A stretch of DNA of 61,910 nucleotides from an uncultured Bacteroidales bacterium (GTDB taxonomy: Bacteria; Bacteroidota; Bacteroidia; Bacteroidales; UBA932): positions 1-61,910 of the forward strand of contig ONMJ01000009.1 in NCBI GenBank assembly GCA_900318955.1, in the 5' to 3' direction. Every line of letters begins with the position of its first letter. The first letter of the stretch is position 1. Positions 49,232 through 57,323 of the stretch are shown here, one piece after another. The notes below the pieces were generated by a model. It was not told where the DNA came from and made no database searches. It worked only from the letters and a program-made list of their open reading frames with translations. The position numbers and the translations under genes were made by a program.

Positions 49232-51457
49232 TTATTTCATTTCGAATGTCGCCTCAGCGAGAATATCGGCGCTGGAGGTTCCAAAGAGAGCTTTATATGT
49301 TCCCTTGTCAGCCACCCACTTATGAGCCTCGGGATCAAAGCGTGAGATATCTGAGGGAGTAAGAGTGAATGTCACCGTGCGGGACTCGCCGGCCTTTAAG
49401 AATATCTTTTCGAAGCCCTTGAGTTCCTTGGCTGCACGCTCGACACCCTCGATCTCGGGTGCTGCCACATAAAGTTCGACCACCTCTGCACCGTCGCGAT
49501 CGCCAGTATTGCGTACATTGACGCTGACCTTGACGCTGCCGCCTTCGCGGAGAGACTTGCCTGCCTTTGCTCCGCTATAATCAAACGTTGTATAGCTGAG
49601 TCCGTATCCGAAGGGGAACTGAACTTTGATTCCCTTCGTGTCGTACCAGCGGTAGCCTACGAAGATTCCTTCGTCGTAATATTCCTGCCAATACCTCTTT
49701 CCCTCCTCGCGGACACCGGGATATTGACGCTCGGTCTTCAGGGGGCCGTCTTCGAGACTGCAAGGAACTGTGAACGGAAGCTTTCCGGAAGGATTGACTG
49801 CTCCGGAAAGGACATCCACCAGGGCATGACCGGTCTCTGTGCCGCCATACCAGCTCTGGACAATGGCAGATGCGACTTCTGCCCAAGGCATGGAAACGGG
49901 AGATCCCGAAATATTGACTACTACAAGCTTAGGGTTGACTGCAGCGATAGCGCGGATTACACTCTCCTGGCCGTAAGGCATGTCAAGCTGCACCCTGTCA
50001 GTACCTTCATTATCCTGATTGGCGCTCTTGTTGAGACCGCCGATGAAGATTACGAGGTCTGCCTTCCCCGCTTCAGCAACCGCCTCTGCGATAAGTTCCT
50101 CGCTGCTTCTGGAGTCAGAAAGATCCTGACCGGTAGAAACCTTGTTGTAGCTGGTGGATACATCCCCGACATAACCACGGACCCAGCTGACCTTTTCGCC
50201 ATAGGCTTCTTCGAGAGCCTCCAGAGGGGTGACCTCATACCTGGTCTTCAGGTTTGAGCTGCCTCCGCCGACTACCATCTTCTTGACTGCATTCTCGCCA
50301 ACGACAAGGATCTTACCGACTTTTTCATCGATCGGAAGAGCGCCCTCGTTCTTAAGGAGAACTATTCCTTCAGCAGCAATCTTTCTCGCAGCCTCATAGT
50401 GCTCAGGGCAGACAAAGCGGCCGAAATGGTGCTCCGGATTCATGGAAGTACGGAAAATGGTCCTGAGGATCCTACGCGCCTTATCATTGAGAGTAGCCTC
50501 ATCGGCCCTGCCGTCCGCCAATCTTTCAAGGTACGGGCGCGCGAGGTGATAGTTGTTGTAGCTGTCGCTGGGAGCTCCGGTAAGGCCGTTGGTCCATGTT
50601 CCGAACTCCATATCGAGACCGTTTGTCACAGCCTCATCGTCGTCACGTGCACCGCCCCAGTCGCTTACAACGACTCCGTCGAAGCCCCATTCGCCTTTGA
50701 GGATATCGCAAAGAAGGCGCTTGTTGTGGCAGTTGAACTGATTATTGTAGAGATTATAGGACCCCATAACAGCCCAAGCTCCGCCCTTCTGGACGGCAGC
50801 CTTGAATGCTGGAAGATAGATTTCATAAAGGGTGCGGTCATCGACATTTGAACTTGTCAAGGTACGGCGCACTTCCTGGTTATTGACTGCAAAATGCTTG
50901 ACGCAAGCTGCAACTCCGTTAGCCTGGACTCCCTGGATGTATGGGACCACCATCTCGCCCGAGAGGAAGGGATCTTCTCCCATGTACTCGAAATTACGGC
51001 CATTCAAAGGGGTACGGCAGATGTTGATGCCGGGGCCGAGGAGGATATCTTTCTTGCGATAGCGGGCTTCTTCGCCGATGCAGTCTCCGTAAAGGCGGGA
51101 GAGTTCGCGATCCCATGTCGCGGCAAGGTTCGAAAGAGCCGGGAAAGCTGTGCATGAATCATTTGTCCAACCGGCCTGATCCCAATCGTCCCAAAGAACT
51201 TCGGGGCGTATACCATGTGGGCCGTCGGTACACCAGACTTCGGGAATGCCGAGACGGGGAACTCCTGGAGAACTGAATTTTGACTGTGCATGGGTCATGG
51301 CGACTTTCTCCTCGAGGGTCATCCTCGAAAGAGCGTCTTCGACCCTTTCCTCGAGAGGTTTGTCCGGATCAAGATAGACTGGCAGATTGGCTGTCTTTTT
51401 TCCGGCGCAGGAAGCGATGAGAATGGCACCTGCAAGGATCAGAGAGTATTTTCTCAT
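49232..51457 (-). CDS. Glycoside hydrolase family 3, beta-glucosidase type
   Basis: About 741 residues with lipobox LIASC. N-terminal TIM barrel with the nucleophile Asp in VVVSDWGGARD, family motif EVWCTDGPHGIRPE, then the alpha/beta sandwich (VIFIGGLNKSANQDNEGTDR) and a C-terminal fibronectin-like domain (VSVNVRNTGDRDGAEVVELY). It should release glucose from the non-reducing end of beta-glucan oligosaccharides. ATG 51457 (MRKYSLILAGAI) matches the signal peptide; ATG 51502 is too far upstream. First gene of the locus operon; -7 box at 51520-51527. Confidence 0.93.
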   Translation of the reverse strand: MRKYSLILAGAILIASCAGKKTANLPVYLDPDKPLEERVEDALSRMTLEEKVAMTHAQSKFSSPGVPRLGIPEVWCTDGPHGIRPEVLWDDWDQAGWTNDSCTAFPALSNLAATWDRELSRLYGDCIGEEARYRKKDILLGPGINICRTPLNGRNFEYMGEDPFLSGEMVVPYIQGVQANGVAACVKHFAVNNQEVRRTLTSSNVDDRTLYEIYLPAFKAAVQKGGAWAVMGSYNLYNNQFNCHNKRLLCDILKGEWGFDGVVVSDWGGARDDDEAVTNGLDMEFGTWTNGLTGAPSDSYNNYHLARPYLERLADGRADEATLNDKARRILRTIFRTSMNPEHHFGRFVCPEHYEAARKIAAEGIVLLKNEGALPIDEKVGKILVVGENAVKKMVVGGGSSNLKTRYEVTPLEALEEAYGEKVSWVRGYVGDVSTSYNKVSTGQDLSDSRSSEELIAEAVAEAGKADLVIFIGGLNKSANQDNEGTDRVQLDMPYGQESVIRAIAAVNPKLVVVNISGSPVSMPWAEVASAIVQSWYGGTETGHALVDVLSGAVNPSGKLPFTVPCSLEDGPLKTERQYPGVREEGKRYWQEYYDEGIFVGYRWYDTKGIKVQFPFGYGLSYTTFDYSGAKAGKSLREGGSVKVSVNVRNTGDRDGAEVVELYVAAPEIEGVERAAKELKGFEKIFLKAGESRTVTFTLTPSDISRFDPEAHKWVADKGTYKALFGTSSADILAEATFEMK

Positions 51458-51519
51458 TTTCGATTGTTTGGTTACTGTGGTTTTCGTGTGAGGCGCTGTC
51501 AAGGGACAACGCGACGGAA

Positions 51520-51527
51520 CAAATTTA
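51520..51527 (-). promoter_or_regulatory. -7 box of the PUL operon
   Basis: Minus-strand TAAATTTG about 62 nt upstream of the GH3 ATG, with no clear -33 partner; a locus under activator control would be consistent with that. Confidence 0.45.
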
Positions 51528-51623
51528 CGAAGTAAAAGAATCCACTCGACGCTAAGGGTTTCTCAAAGTGGATGGCAACCCTCCTCACCAAGTAATTAAA
51601 CAATTATTTATCAGCTCGTTACG

Positions 51624-51661
51624 AAAAAGCCCCTCCGCTCTAAAAGTGGAACGGAGGGGCT
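51624..51661 (-). terminator. Rho-independent terminator of the DUF6377-like regulator gene
   Basis: Perfect 10-bp stem AGCCCCTCCG/CGGAGGGGCT with a 14-nt loop; on the minus strand it is followed by TTTTT. It lies 22 nt after the regulator stop and separates it from the GH3 promoter. Confidence 0.8.
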
Positions 51662-51682
51662 CTTCAAGTGGACCGGATTATA

Positions 51683-53311
51683 CTATTCGATAGCCTTTAC
51701 AGCGGCCTCGAATGAGTCTCTGTCGCCCTTGGCTTTGTTCTTTACCTTAGCCCTGTAGTTGTAGATTGTGTTGGCCGAATAGTGGAGAAGAGTAGCGATA
51801 CTGGAAGAATCCACTATGCCGAGCTTAATCAGAGCGAAGACCCTGAGCTCGGGAGTAAGTATGTCATCTCCCTTCGGGACAATGGCTTCCCCTTCGGCGA
51901 GAAGGGCGTTGAATTTATCCACAAATCCCGGGTACAGATTGACAAAAGTCCTGTCGAACATCCGATAGAACTCCTGGATATCCTCATCAATAGGAGGCAT
52001 CGCCTCAATCTCGTCTTTGAGGTATTCCGCATTGCCTCGACGGATGTACTTGAGGACATGGTTTTTATACTGGCGCGCCGTGCTGATATTCTCCGAGAGA
52101 TAGCCAAGGAAAAGAGTTATGTACTCCTGCTTTACCTTGTTGGACTCGGAGAGCTCGCCGTTAAGGGCTTGAAGACGGGCATTTATGGCCTCAAGGGCGT
52201 CATTCCTCTGCTCGATTGCGTTTTTAGTGGCCTCGAGCTCCTTTCTCGTCTTCGAGAGCACCCGTTGACGCTTCACGATAAGGAAAAGGGTAAGCCCCAG
52301 GAGAAGGACGAGAATGACGGCAACGATAGAAAGGGTTCTGAGCCTTCGCGTCTGCTCTTTGCTCAACTGCTCATACTTATTCTCCACCTGAGGGAAGAAC
52401 CTTGCCACCTGCCAGGGACGCAGTTTTCCGTTATAATAGATGGCGTCCCTCATGCAATGGTCGGCGCTGTAACGGAACGCCCTTGTGAAATCACCGGCAT
52501 TATATAGCTCCTGGGCAAGTATATTCAGAGAAGCATAATCCCTTGTTGCCGTCATCATATCAGCAATGGCGGATTTGGCCAGCCACTGAATCCTCTCCCC
52601 TTGATCCTCAAGACCTTCCTGATAGAAAAAGGCGGCAGAGGCGAACTCTTTGCTATTTGGAGCCGAAAGCTCAAGCATTTTCATGGCATAAGCTCTTGCA
52701 AGAGAGTCCTGACCTTTCGCAACAGCTTCTGTCCTTAGGATATCGCATCCCTCGAAAGTATCATCGCCGATATACTCCTTAAGCGCCGCCAGATAGTGGT
52801 TACGCTTTACCCAGAACTCGCGGGAAGAGGAATACGCCCCAAGCTCCCCGTAAAGGGTGCTCATAGCCTCATAGTACTGATACTCAAGACCTTCCGGAAT
52901 ACTATCATCGCTATATCGCTGAGCTATATTCTCTGCATCAGAGATGTACCCCGCTTTTGCATAGAGCTTTACCAGCATAAGGTCCGTCTCTTCCGCTCTG
53001 AAAGAATCATGGAGACTTTCCGCTATAGAGAGATTCTTCTCCAGATATGCAACTGCCGAATCTAGAGAATGAGTAAGATACTCCTCGGCAATATGCTTGT
53101 TGGCATCATACTCCTGAATAGGGCCGGAGGTGCCGGTAGCAAGAGACTTCAGAGCATTGACCCTCTGGACGAAATACCCCTCATATGTCTCCTTCATCTC
53201 CAGCACCCTGTCGAGCTGCTCCAGAACGAGTTCTTCCCCGCTCTTTTTCCTGCACCCCGGAAGAATTGCCGATAATACTATTATGGCAAATAAAAAACCT
53301 TTGGTTCTCAT
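51683..53311 (-). CDS. DUF6377-like membrane-bound regulator of the PUL
   Basis: 542 residues. Signal peptide/lipobox-like start (AILPGC, Cys20), TPR-like helices over about 55-300 (AYLEKNLSIAESLHD), one membrane helix at about 325-347 (RTLSIVAVILVLLLGLTLFL), a coiled coil (SKTRKELEATKNAIEQRNDA) and a C-terminal LuxR-like winged helix (TPELRVFALIKLGIVDSSSI, LLHYSANTIYNYRAKVKNKA). Such proteins sit next to SusCD loci and are taken to sense the glycan in the periplasm and act on DNA. Predicted activator of the neighbouring locus. Confidence 0.85.
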   Translation of the reverse strand: MRTKGFLFAIIVLSAILPGCRKKSGEELVLEQLDRVLEMKETYEGYFVQRVNALKSLATGTSGPIQEYDANKHIAEEYLTHSLDSAVAYLEKNLSIAESLHDSFRAEETDLMLVKLYAKAGYISDAENIAQRYSDDSIPEGLEYQYYEAMSTLYGELGAYSSSREFWVKRNHYLAALKEYIGDDTFEGCDILRTEAVAKGQDSLARAYAMKMLELSAPNSKEFASAAFFYQEGLEDQGERIQWLAKSAIADMMTATRDYASLNILAQELYNAGDFTRAFRYSADHCMRDAIYYNGKLRPWQVARFFPQVENKYEQLSKEQTRRLRTLSIVAVILVLLLGLTLFLIVKRQRVLSKTRKELEATKNAIEQRNDALEAINARLQALNGELSESNKVKQEYITLFLGYLSENISTARQYKNHVLKYIRRGNAEYLKDEIEAMPPIDEDIQEFYRMFDRTFVNLYPGFVDKFNALLAEGEAIVPKGDDILTPELRVFALIKLGIVDSSSIATLLHYSANTIYNYRAKVKNKAKGDRDSFEAAVKAIE

Positions 53312-53338
53312 CTTAGTGTTATCTATACAAACTGAGGT

Positions 53339-54403
53339 CTACCCCAGTTTGGAGGAAAGCTTCGATGCCAGCTCGATAAATGCCACCCCGTCGGGACGGG
53401 ACGAAAGGGCAGCCGGCTCTCCGGAGTCACCGCCCTCCCGGATACTCTGGACAAGAGGAATCTGGGCAAGGAGTTCGATGCCGAAGGAAGCCGCCATCTT
53501 CGCTCCGCCGTCACGTCCGAAGATGTAGTAACGGTTGTCCGGCAACTCCTCCGGAGTAAACCAGGCCATATTCTCAATGAGACCGAAAATCGGACGGTTG
53601 ATAGAGCTGTTTCGGAACATGTCAACCCCTTTCTCCACATCTGCGAGAGCTACCGGCTGCGGGGTCGTAACGATGAGCGCTCCTTCCATCGGAATGTCCT
53701 GAACAAGAGAGATATGGATATCTCCTGTCCCCGGAGGCATATCGATGAGAAGATAGTCGAGATCGCCCCAGCGGACCTGCAGAATCATCTGCTTCAAGGC
53801 ATTGCAAGCCATCGGGCCTCTCCAAATCAGAGCCTGGCCGGGACGGGCGAAATACCCGATTGACATCCATTTGACTCCGTATTTCTCTATCGGCAGGATG
53901 ATTTCCTTGCCTTCCTCTTCGATAGATTCCGGCATCATCCCTTCGGTCCCGGTCATGATCGGGACCGAAGGTCCATAGACGTCTGCATCGGCAAGACCGA
54001 CCTTGAAACCAAGGCGCGAAAGGGCTATCGCCAGATTGACTGCGACGGTAGACTTGCCCACTCCGCCCTTTCCGGAAGCGATTCCGACAATATGGCGCAC
54101 ACTTCCAAGCTCCTCGAGAGTCAATTCATTGACATTGTTTTTCTTCTTGGCCGGCTCTTTGACGACCGTTTTGATTTCGATCTCCGTTCCTCCGGGAGCA
54201 TGGCGGTAGATGGCCGCCTTTGCAGCACCCTGGAGATAGGTTTTGAGCGGATCGGGGCGCTTCGGGAAAGCAAGAGTAACCTCAATCCGGCCTTCTGCAA
54301 CTTCTATGGAATCGACCATCCCCAGTTCTACCAGGGAACGGTCTTCTCTTGCCGGATGGACGACCTCCGAGAGCCAATCCAGAACCTGATTCTTATCTGT
54401 CAT
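53339..54403 (-). CDS. mrp: Mrp/NBP35-family iron-sulfur carrier ATPase
   Basis: 354 residues. N-terminal MIP18/DUF59 domain (about 1-85), then a deviant-Walker P-loop ATPase (ASGKGGVGKSTVAVNLA, DADVYGPSVP, DYLLIDMPPGTGD). Bacterial Mrp proteins usually have a C-terminal CxxC for Fe-S binding; here the corresponding region reads ENMAWFTPEELPDNRYYIFG with no cysteine pair, as in other Bacteroidota copies I recall. Start overlaps the S46 peptidase stop as TAATG. Confidence 0.93.
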   Translation of the reverse strand: MTDKNQVLDWLSEVVHPAREDRSLVELGMVDSIEVAEGRIEVTLAFPKRPDPLKTYLQGAAKAAIYRHAPGGTEIEIKTVVKEPAKKKNNVNELTLEELGSVRHIVGIASGKGGVGKSTVAVNLAIALSRLGFKVGLADADVYGPSVPIMTGTEGMMPESIEEEGKEIILPIEKYGVKWMSIGYFARPGQALIWRGPMACNALKQMILQVRWGDLDYLLIDMPPGTGDIHISLVQDIPMEGALIVTTPQPVALADVEKGVDMFRNSSINRPIFGLIENMAWFTPEELPDNRYYIFGRDGGAKMAASFGIELLAQIPLVQSIREGGDSGEPAALSSRPDGVAFIELASKLSSKLG

Positions 54404-56529
54404 TATTTCGCAAAATCTAGTTCAGCAATAATGTTGGAAGCTCCTCCGAGCTTCTCAACGAGGAAGAGAACATACCTGATATCCACGCAGATACACCTCT
54501 GGAGATCAGGCTCGAACATCACATCCGAGCTCATTGACTCCCAGTTTCCGTCGAAGGCGAGACCTATAAGTTCGCCCTTGGCATTGAGAACAGGCGATCC
54601 GCTATTTCCTCCGGTAATGTCATTATTGGTCAGGAAACATGTATGGATCTTACCGTCCTTCTTGTCTGCATAACGGCCATAGTCACGTGCCTCGAAGAGT
54701 TCCTTCAACTTAGCGGGAACTATGAATTCAGGGTTTGTGGGGTCCTCCTTCTCCATTACTCCCTCAAGTGTGGTAAAGTACTGATAGTAGACAGCATCCT
54801 TTGGTGAGTAAGGAAGCACATGGCCGTAGGTAAGACGCATTGTAAAGTTGGCGTCAGGATAAGAGGCCTTGCCATTTTCCCAATCAAGAAGGCCGGCTGC
54901 GAAAGCCTTACTACCCTCGGCAAGAGGGGTCTGGGCCGCATAGAGAGAAGGATATAGGAGCAAAGCCTTCGCAATAATAGCGTTGTAGAGGATATTGGCC
55001 GGGTCGTTAGTGATTTTTTCTTTATAGTCTTCACCTTCCAAAGCGGCACTGAGCTTTTCCTGAGAGGTAAATACCGAGCCGTCGAACAGATAATCCACAT
55101 AAGCTGGAATGTCCATGGAAGCGAAATCCTCGAATCCTACCGCAAGAGAGTCGAAATACTGAGTCTTGTCGGCATGGTCACGATAGTAAGAAAGAAGGGC
55201 GACAGCCTCTTTTCGGTCGAGAGGCTCAACATAGTCGCGATAGAATCCGTCGAGAGACTTGGCTGCATCTACAAACACATCCTTCCCAGCCTCCGGATCT
55301 TTGCGAAGAACTGAATTAACAGCATTGCTATAGCGGCTGAGGGCGGTAATAAGCTCAATCCGGAAAGGAGCTTCTGTAAGGAGTGTAAGGGCTAAATCGG
55401 GCTCTGAGACGCTCTTGACCGCATCGGAGATTTTATCCAATGCTCCTCCATAAGCCTCGACGCGGGCGGGATCCTGATTGACCCACTCCATGAAAGCGGC
55501 TTCTTTAGCCTTCTCGCGGCCGATAATATCGAGCTTTTTGAACGCCAGCTCTTCACCCTGCCATTTCTTCCAGCCGTTTGCGGAAGAGGCATACTTGGAT
55601 GCATACATGAGCTGAACCTTGGGATCCGCGCACATAGCCTCCCACATAAGGTCCTGACGGACGGTACGGACATCGATACGCACCCGGTTCTCCTTGACCA
55701 TCTGCTCGAGCTGGGCTGCCGTCTGGAATCTCTGGGTCCTCCCGGGGTATCCGAGAATCATGGAATAGTCATTCTCCTTCACTCCCTTGAGGGATATTTT
55801 AAGGTGCCTCTGAGGCCTGTAGGGGATATTCTCCTCTGCATATTCCGCCGGCTCGTTCTCAGGTGAAGCATACACCCTGAACATAGAGAAATCGCCGGTA
55901 TGGCGGGGCCACATCCAGTTATCTGTCTCCCCTCCGTACTTTCCAACCGATGCAGGAGGAGCTCCCACGAAACGGACATCATTAAATACCTTATAGACAA
56001 TAAGATACTTTACGTTGTCATTGTAGAAATCCTCGGTAATGACTTCGCAGTTGGGGTTGGCTTTCTGCGCGCTCTCGATAAGTTCTTTGATTTTTGCCTC
56101 CTTTGCGGCATCATCCGCCTCCTTAGCGAGGATAGCGGTAATATCCGTCATTTCCCTAAGGAAAGTAACTGACAGTCCCGGGCAAGGAATTTCCTTATCT
56201 CTAGTAAGAGCGAAATAACCATCCATCAGGTAGTTATGCTCAGGGGTACTGAGCGCCTGGATATTGCTGTATCCGCAGTGGTGGTTGGTCACGATGAGGC
56301 CCTCTTCGGAGATAATCTCTCCGGTACAACCGCCGCCGAACTGGACGATGGCATCCTTCAGCGAAGAATGGTTGATGCTATATATTTCATCCGGGGAAAG
56401 TTTGCATCCCGCCTCCCTCAAATCTTTCTTGTTCATTTTTTGGAGAAGGGGCAGAAGCCACATACCCTCATCTGCCGCAGCCGTAATGGCAACAAGGGCG
56501 GCAGCAATAACAGTAAATACTTTTTTCAT
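54403..56529 (-). CDS. S46-family dipeptidyl peptidase (DPP7/DPP11 type)
   Basis: About 708 residues from MKKVFTVIAAALVAI with a signal peptide ending AITAAA. The S46 serine-protease fold has its catalytic His in VTNHHCGYSN and Ser in TGGNSGSPVLN (Ser643). Residue Ser+18 is Gly (FDGNWE); in Porphyromonas DPP7 has Gly and DPP11 Arg at a position I believe equivalent, so a DPP7-like specificity for hydrophobic P1 is suggested, not shown. Removes dipeptides in the periplasm. Overlaps mrp by one base. Confidence 0.93.
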   Translation of the reverse strand: MKKVFTVIAAALVAITAAADEGMWLLPLLQKMNKKDLREAGCKLSPDEIYSINHSSLKDAIVQFGGGCTGEIISEEGLIVTNHHCGYSNIQALSTPEHNYLMDGYFALTRDKEIPCPGLSVTFLREMTDITAILAKEADDAAKEAKIKELIESAQKANPNCEVITEDFYNDNVKYLIVYKVFNDVRFVGAPPASVGKYGGETDNWMWPRHTGDFSMFRVYASPENEPAEYAEENIPYRPQRHLKISLKGVKENDYSMILGYPGRTQRFQTAAQLEQMVKENRVRIDVRTVRQDLMWEAMCADPKVQLMYASKYASSANGWKKWQGEELAFKKLDIIGREKAKEAAFMEWVNQDPARVEAYGGALDKISDAVKSVSEPDLALTLLTEAPFRIELITALSRYSNAVNSVLRKDPEAGKDVFVDAAKSLDGFYRDYVEPLDRKEAVALLSYYRDHADKTQYFDSLAVGFEDFASMDIPAYVDYLFDGSVFTSQEKLSAALEGEDYKEKITNDPANILYNAIIAKALLLYPSLYAAQTPLAEGSKAFAAGLLDWENGKASYPDANFTMRLTYGHVLPYSPKDAVYYQYFTTLEGVMEKEDPTNPEFIVPAKLKELFEARDYGRYADKKDGKIHTCFLTNNDITGGNSGSPVLNAKGELIGLAFDGNWESMSSDVMFEPDLQRCICVDIRYVLFLVEKLGGASNIIAELDFAK

Positions 56530-56578
56530 ATTTTTCAACATATATCTACAAAGATAAGTATTCTTTTGTAAAAGACAC

Positions 56579-57202
56579 CTACCCGAACAGAGATGGCTCG
56601 AGCTCTTTTACAGTGAAGGTTTTACGGTGCCATGGAGTATAACCATAGCGGCGGATGGCCTCTATATGTTCCGGCGTGGGATAGCCCATATTGCGATCCC
56701 AGCCATACTCGGGATAGTCCGATGCTATTTTTCTCATGAATTCATCCCGGTGGGTCTTGGCGAGGACAGAAGCCGCCGCTATCGAAGCATAAGTAGCATC
56801 ACCATGAACCACCGTCCGGTAATCCTTGAAGCCGTATCCCTCGAAAGGACGGAATTTATTACCGTCAATGAGGAGGAATTGCGGCCTCGGGTCAAGCCGA
56901 AGAACGGCCCTCTGCATGCCTGTAACCGAAGCCCAGAGGATATTGAGGGTGTCAATCTCTTCCGCCTGCACGGCCTCGACTGCCCATGCAACAGCCTCCC
57001 TTTCGATGATTGGCCGGAGGAGGTCGCGGTTCTTCTCTGTCATCTGCTTCGAATCATTGAGGAGCGGATGGTGAAAATCCTTCGGCAGTATCACTGCTGC
57101 GGCATATACCGGACCTGCAAGAGGCCCTCTCCCGGCCTCGTCGCATCCCGCTTCGAGGAGGTCCTCATGCATGAAGGGCTTCAATGTGATCGTCTTTTCC
57201 AT
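56579..57202 (-). CDS. rnhB: Ribonuclease HII
   Basis: 207 residues. Catalytic acidic residues in GCDEAGRGPLAGPVYAAAVI and the LNDSKQMTEK motif; AASVLAKTHRDEFM and GYPTPEHIEAIRRYG complete the family. Removes RNA primers and single ribonucleotides from DNA. The gene starts just downstream of the -7 box at 57215-57222. Confidence 0.95.
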   Translation of the reverse strand: MEKTITLKPFMHEDLLEAGCDEAGRGPLAGPVYAAAVILPKDFHHPLLNDSKQMTEKNRDLLRPIIEREAVAWAVEAVQAEEIDTLNILWASVTGMQRAVLRLDPRPQFLLIDGNKFRPFEGYGFKDYRTVVHGDATYASIAAASVLAKTHRDEFMRKIASDYPEYGWDRNMGYPTPEHIEAIRRYGYTPWHRKTFTVKELEPSLFG

Positions 57203-57214
57203 ATATCAGAGATA

Positions 57215-57222
57215 CAAAAATA
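57215..57222 (-). promoter_or_regulatory. -7 box for rnhB
   Basis: Minus-strand TATTTTTG, 12 nt from ATG 57202. Confidence 0.45.
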
Positions 57223-57242
57223 AGCATTCCAACTTAGAAACC

Positions 57243-57273
57243 TTTGCTTTTGCCTTAAAAATTCATATATTTG
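57243..57273 (+). promoter_or_regulatory. Promoter of the EF-G paralogue operon
   Basis: TTTG (57243-57246), 19 nt, TATATTTG (57266-57273), an exact Bacteroidota fit. The leader to ATG 57324 is about 44 nt. Confidence 0.65.
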
Positions 57274-57323
57274 CGGGGTTATACCCTTTAATCGATTATA
57301 ATTAATAATCAAAAATATCTAAA

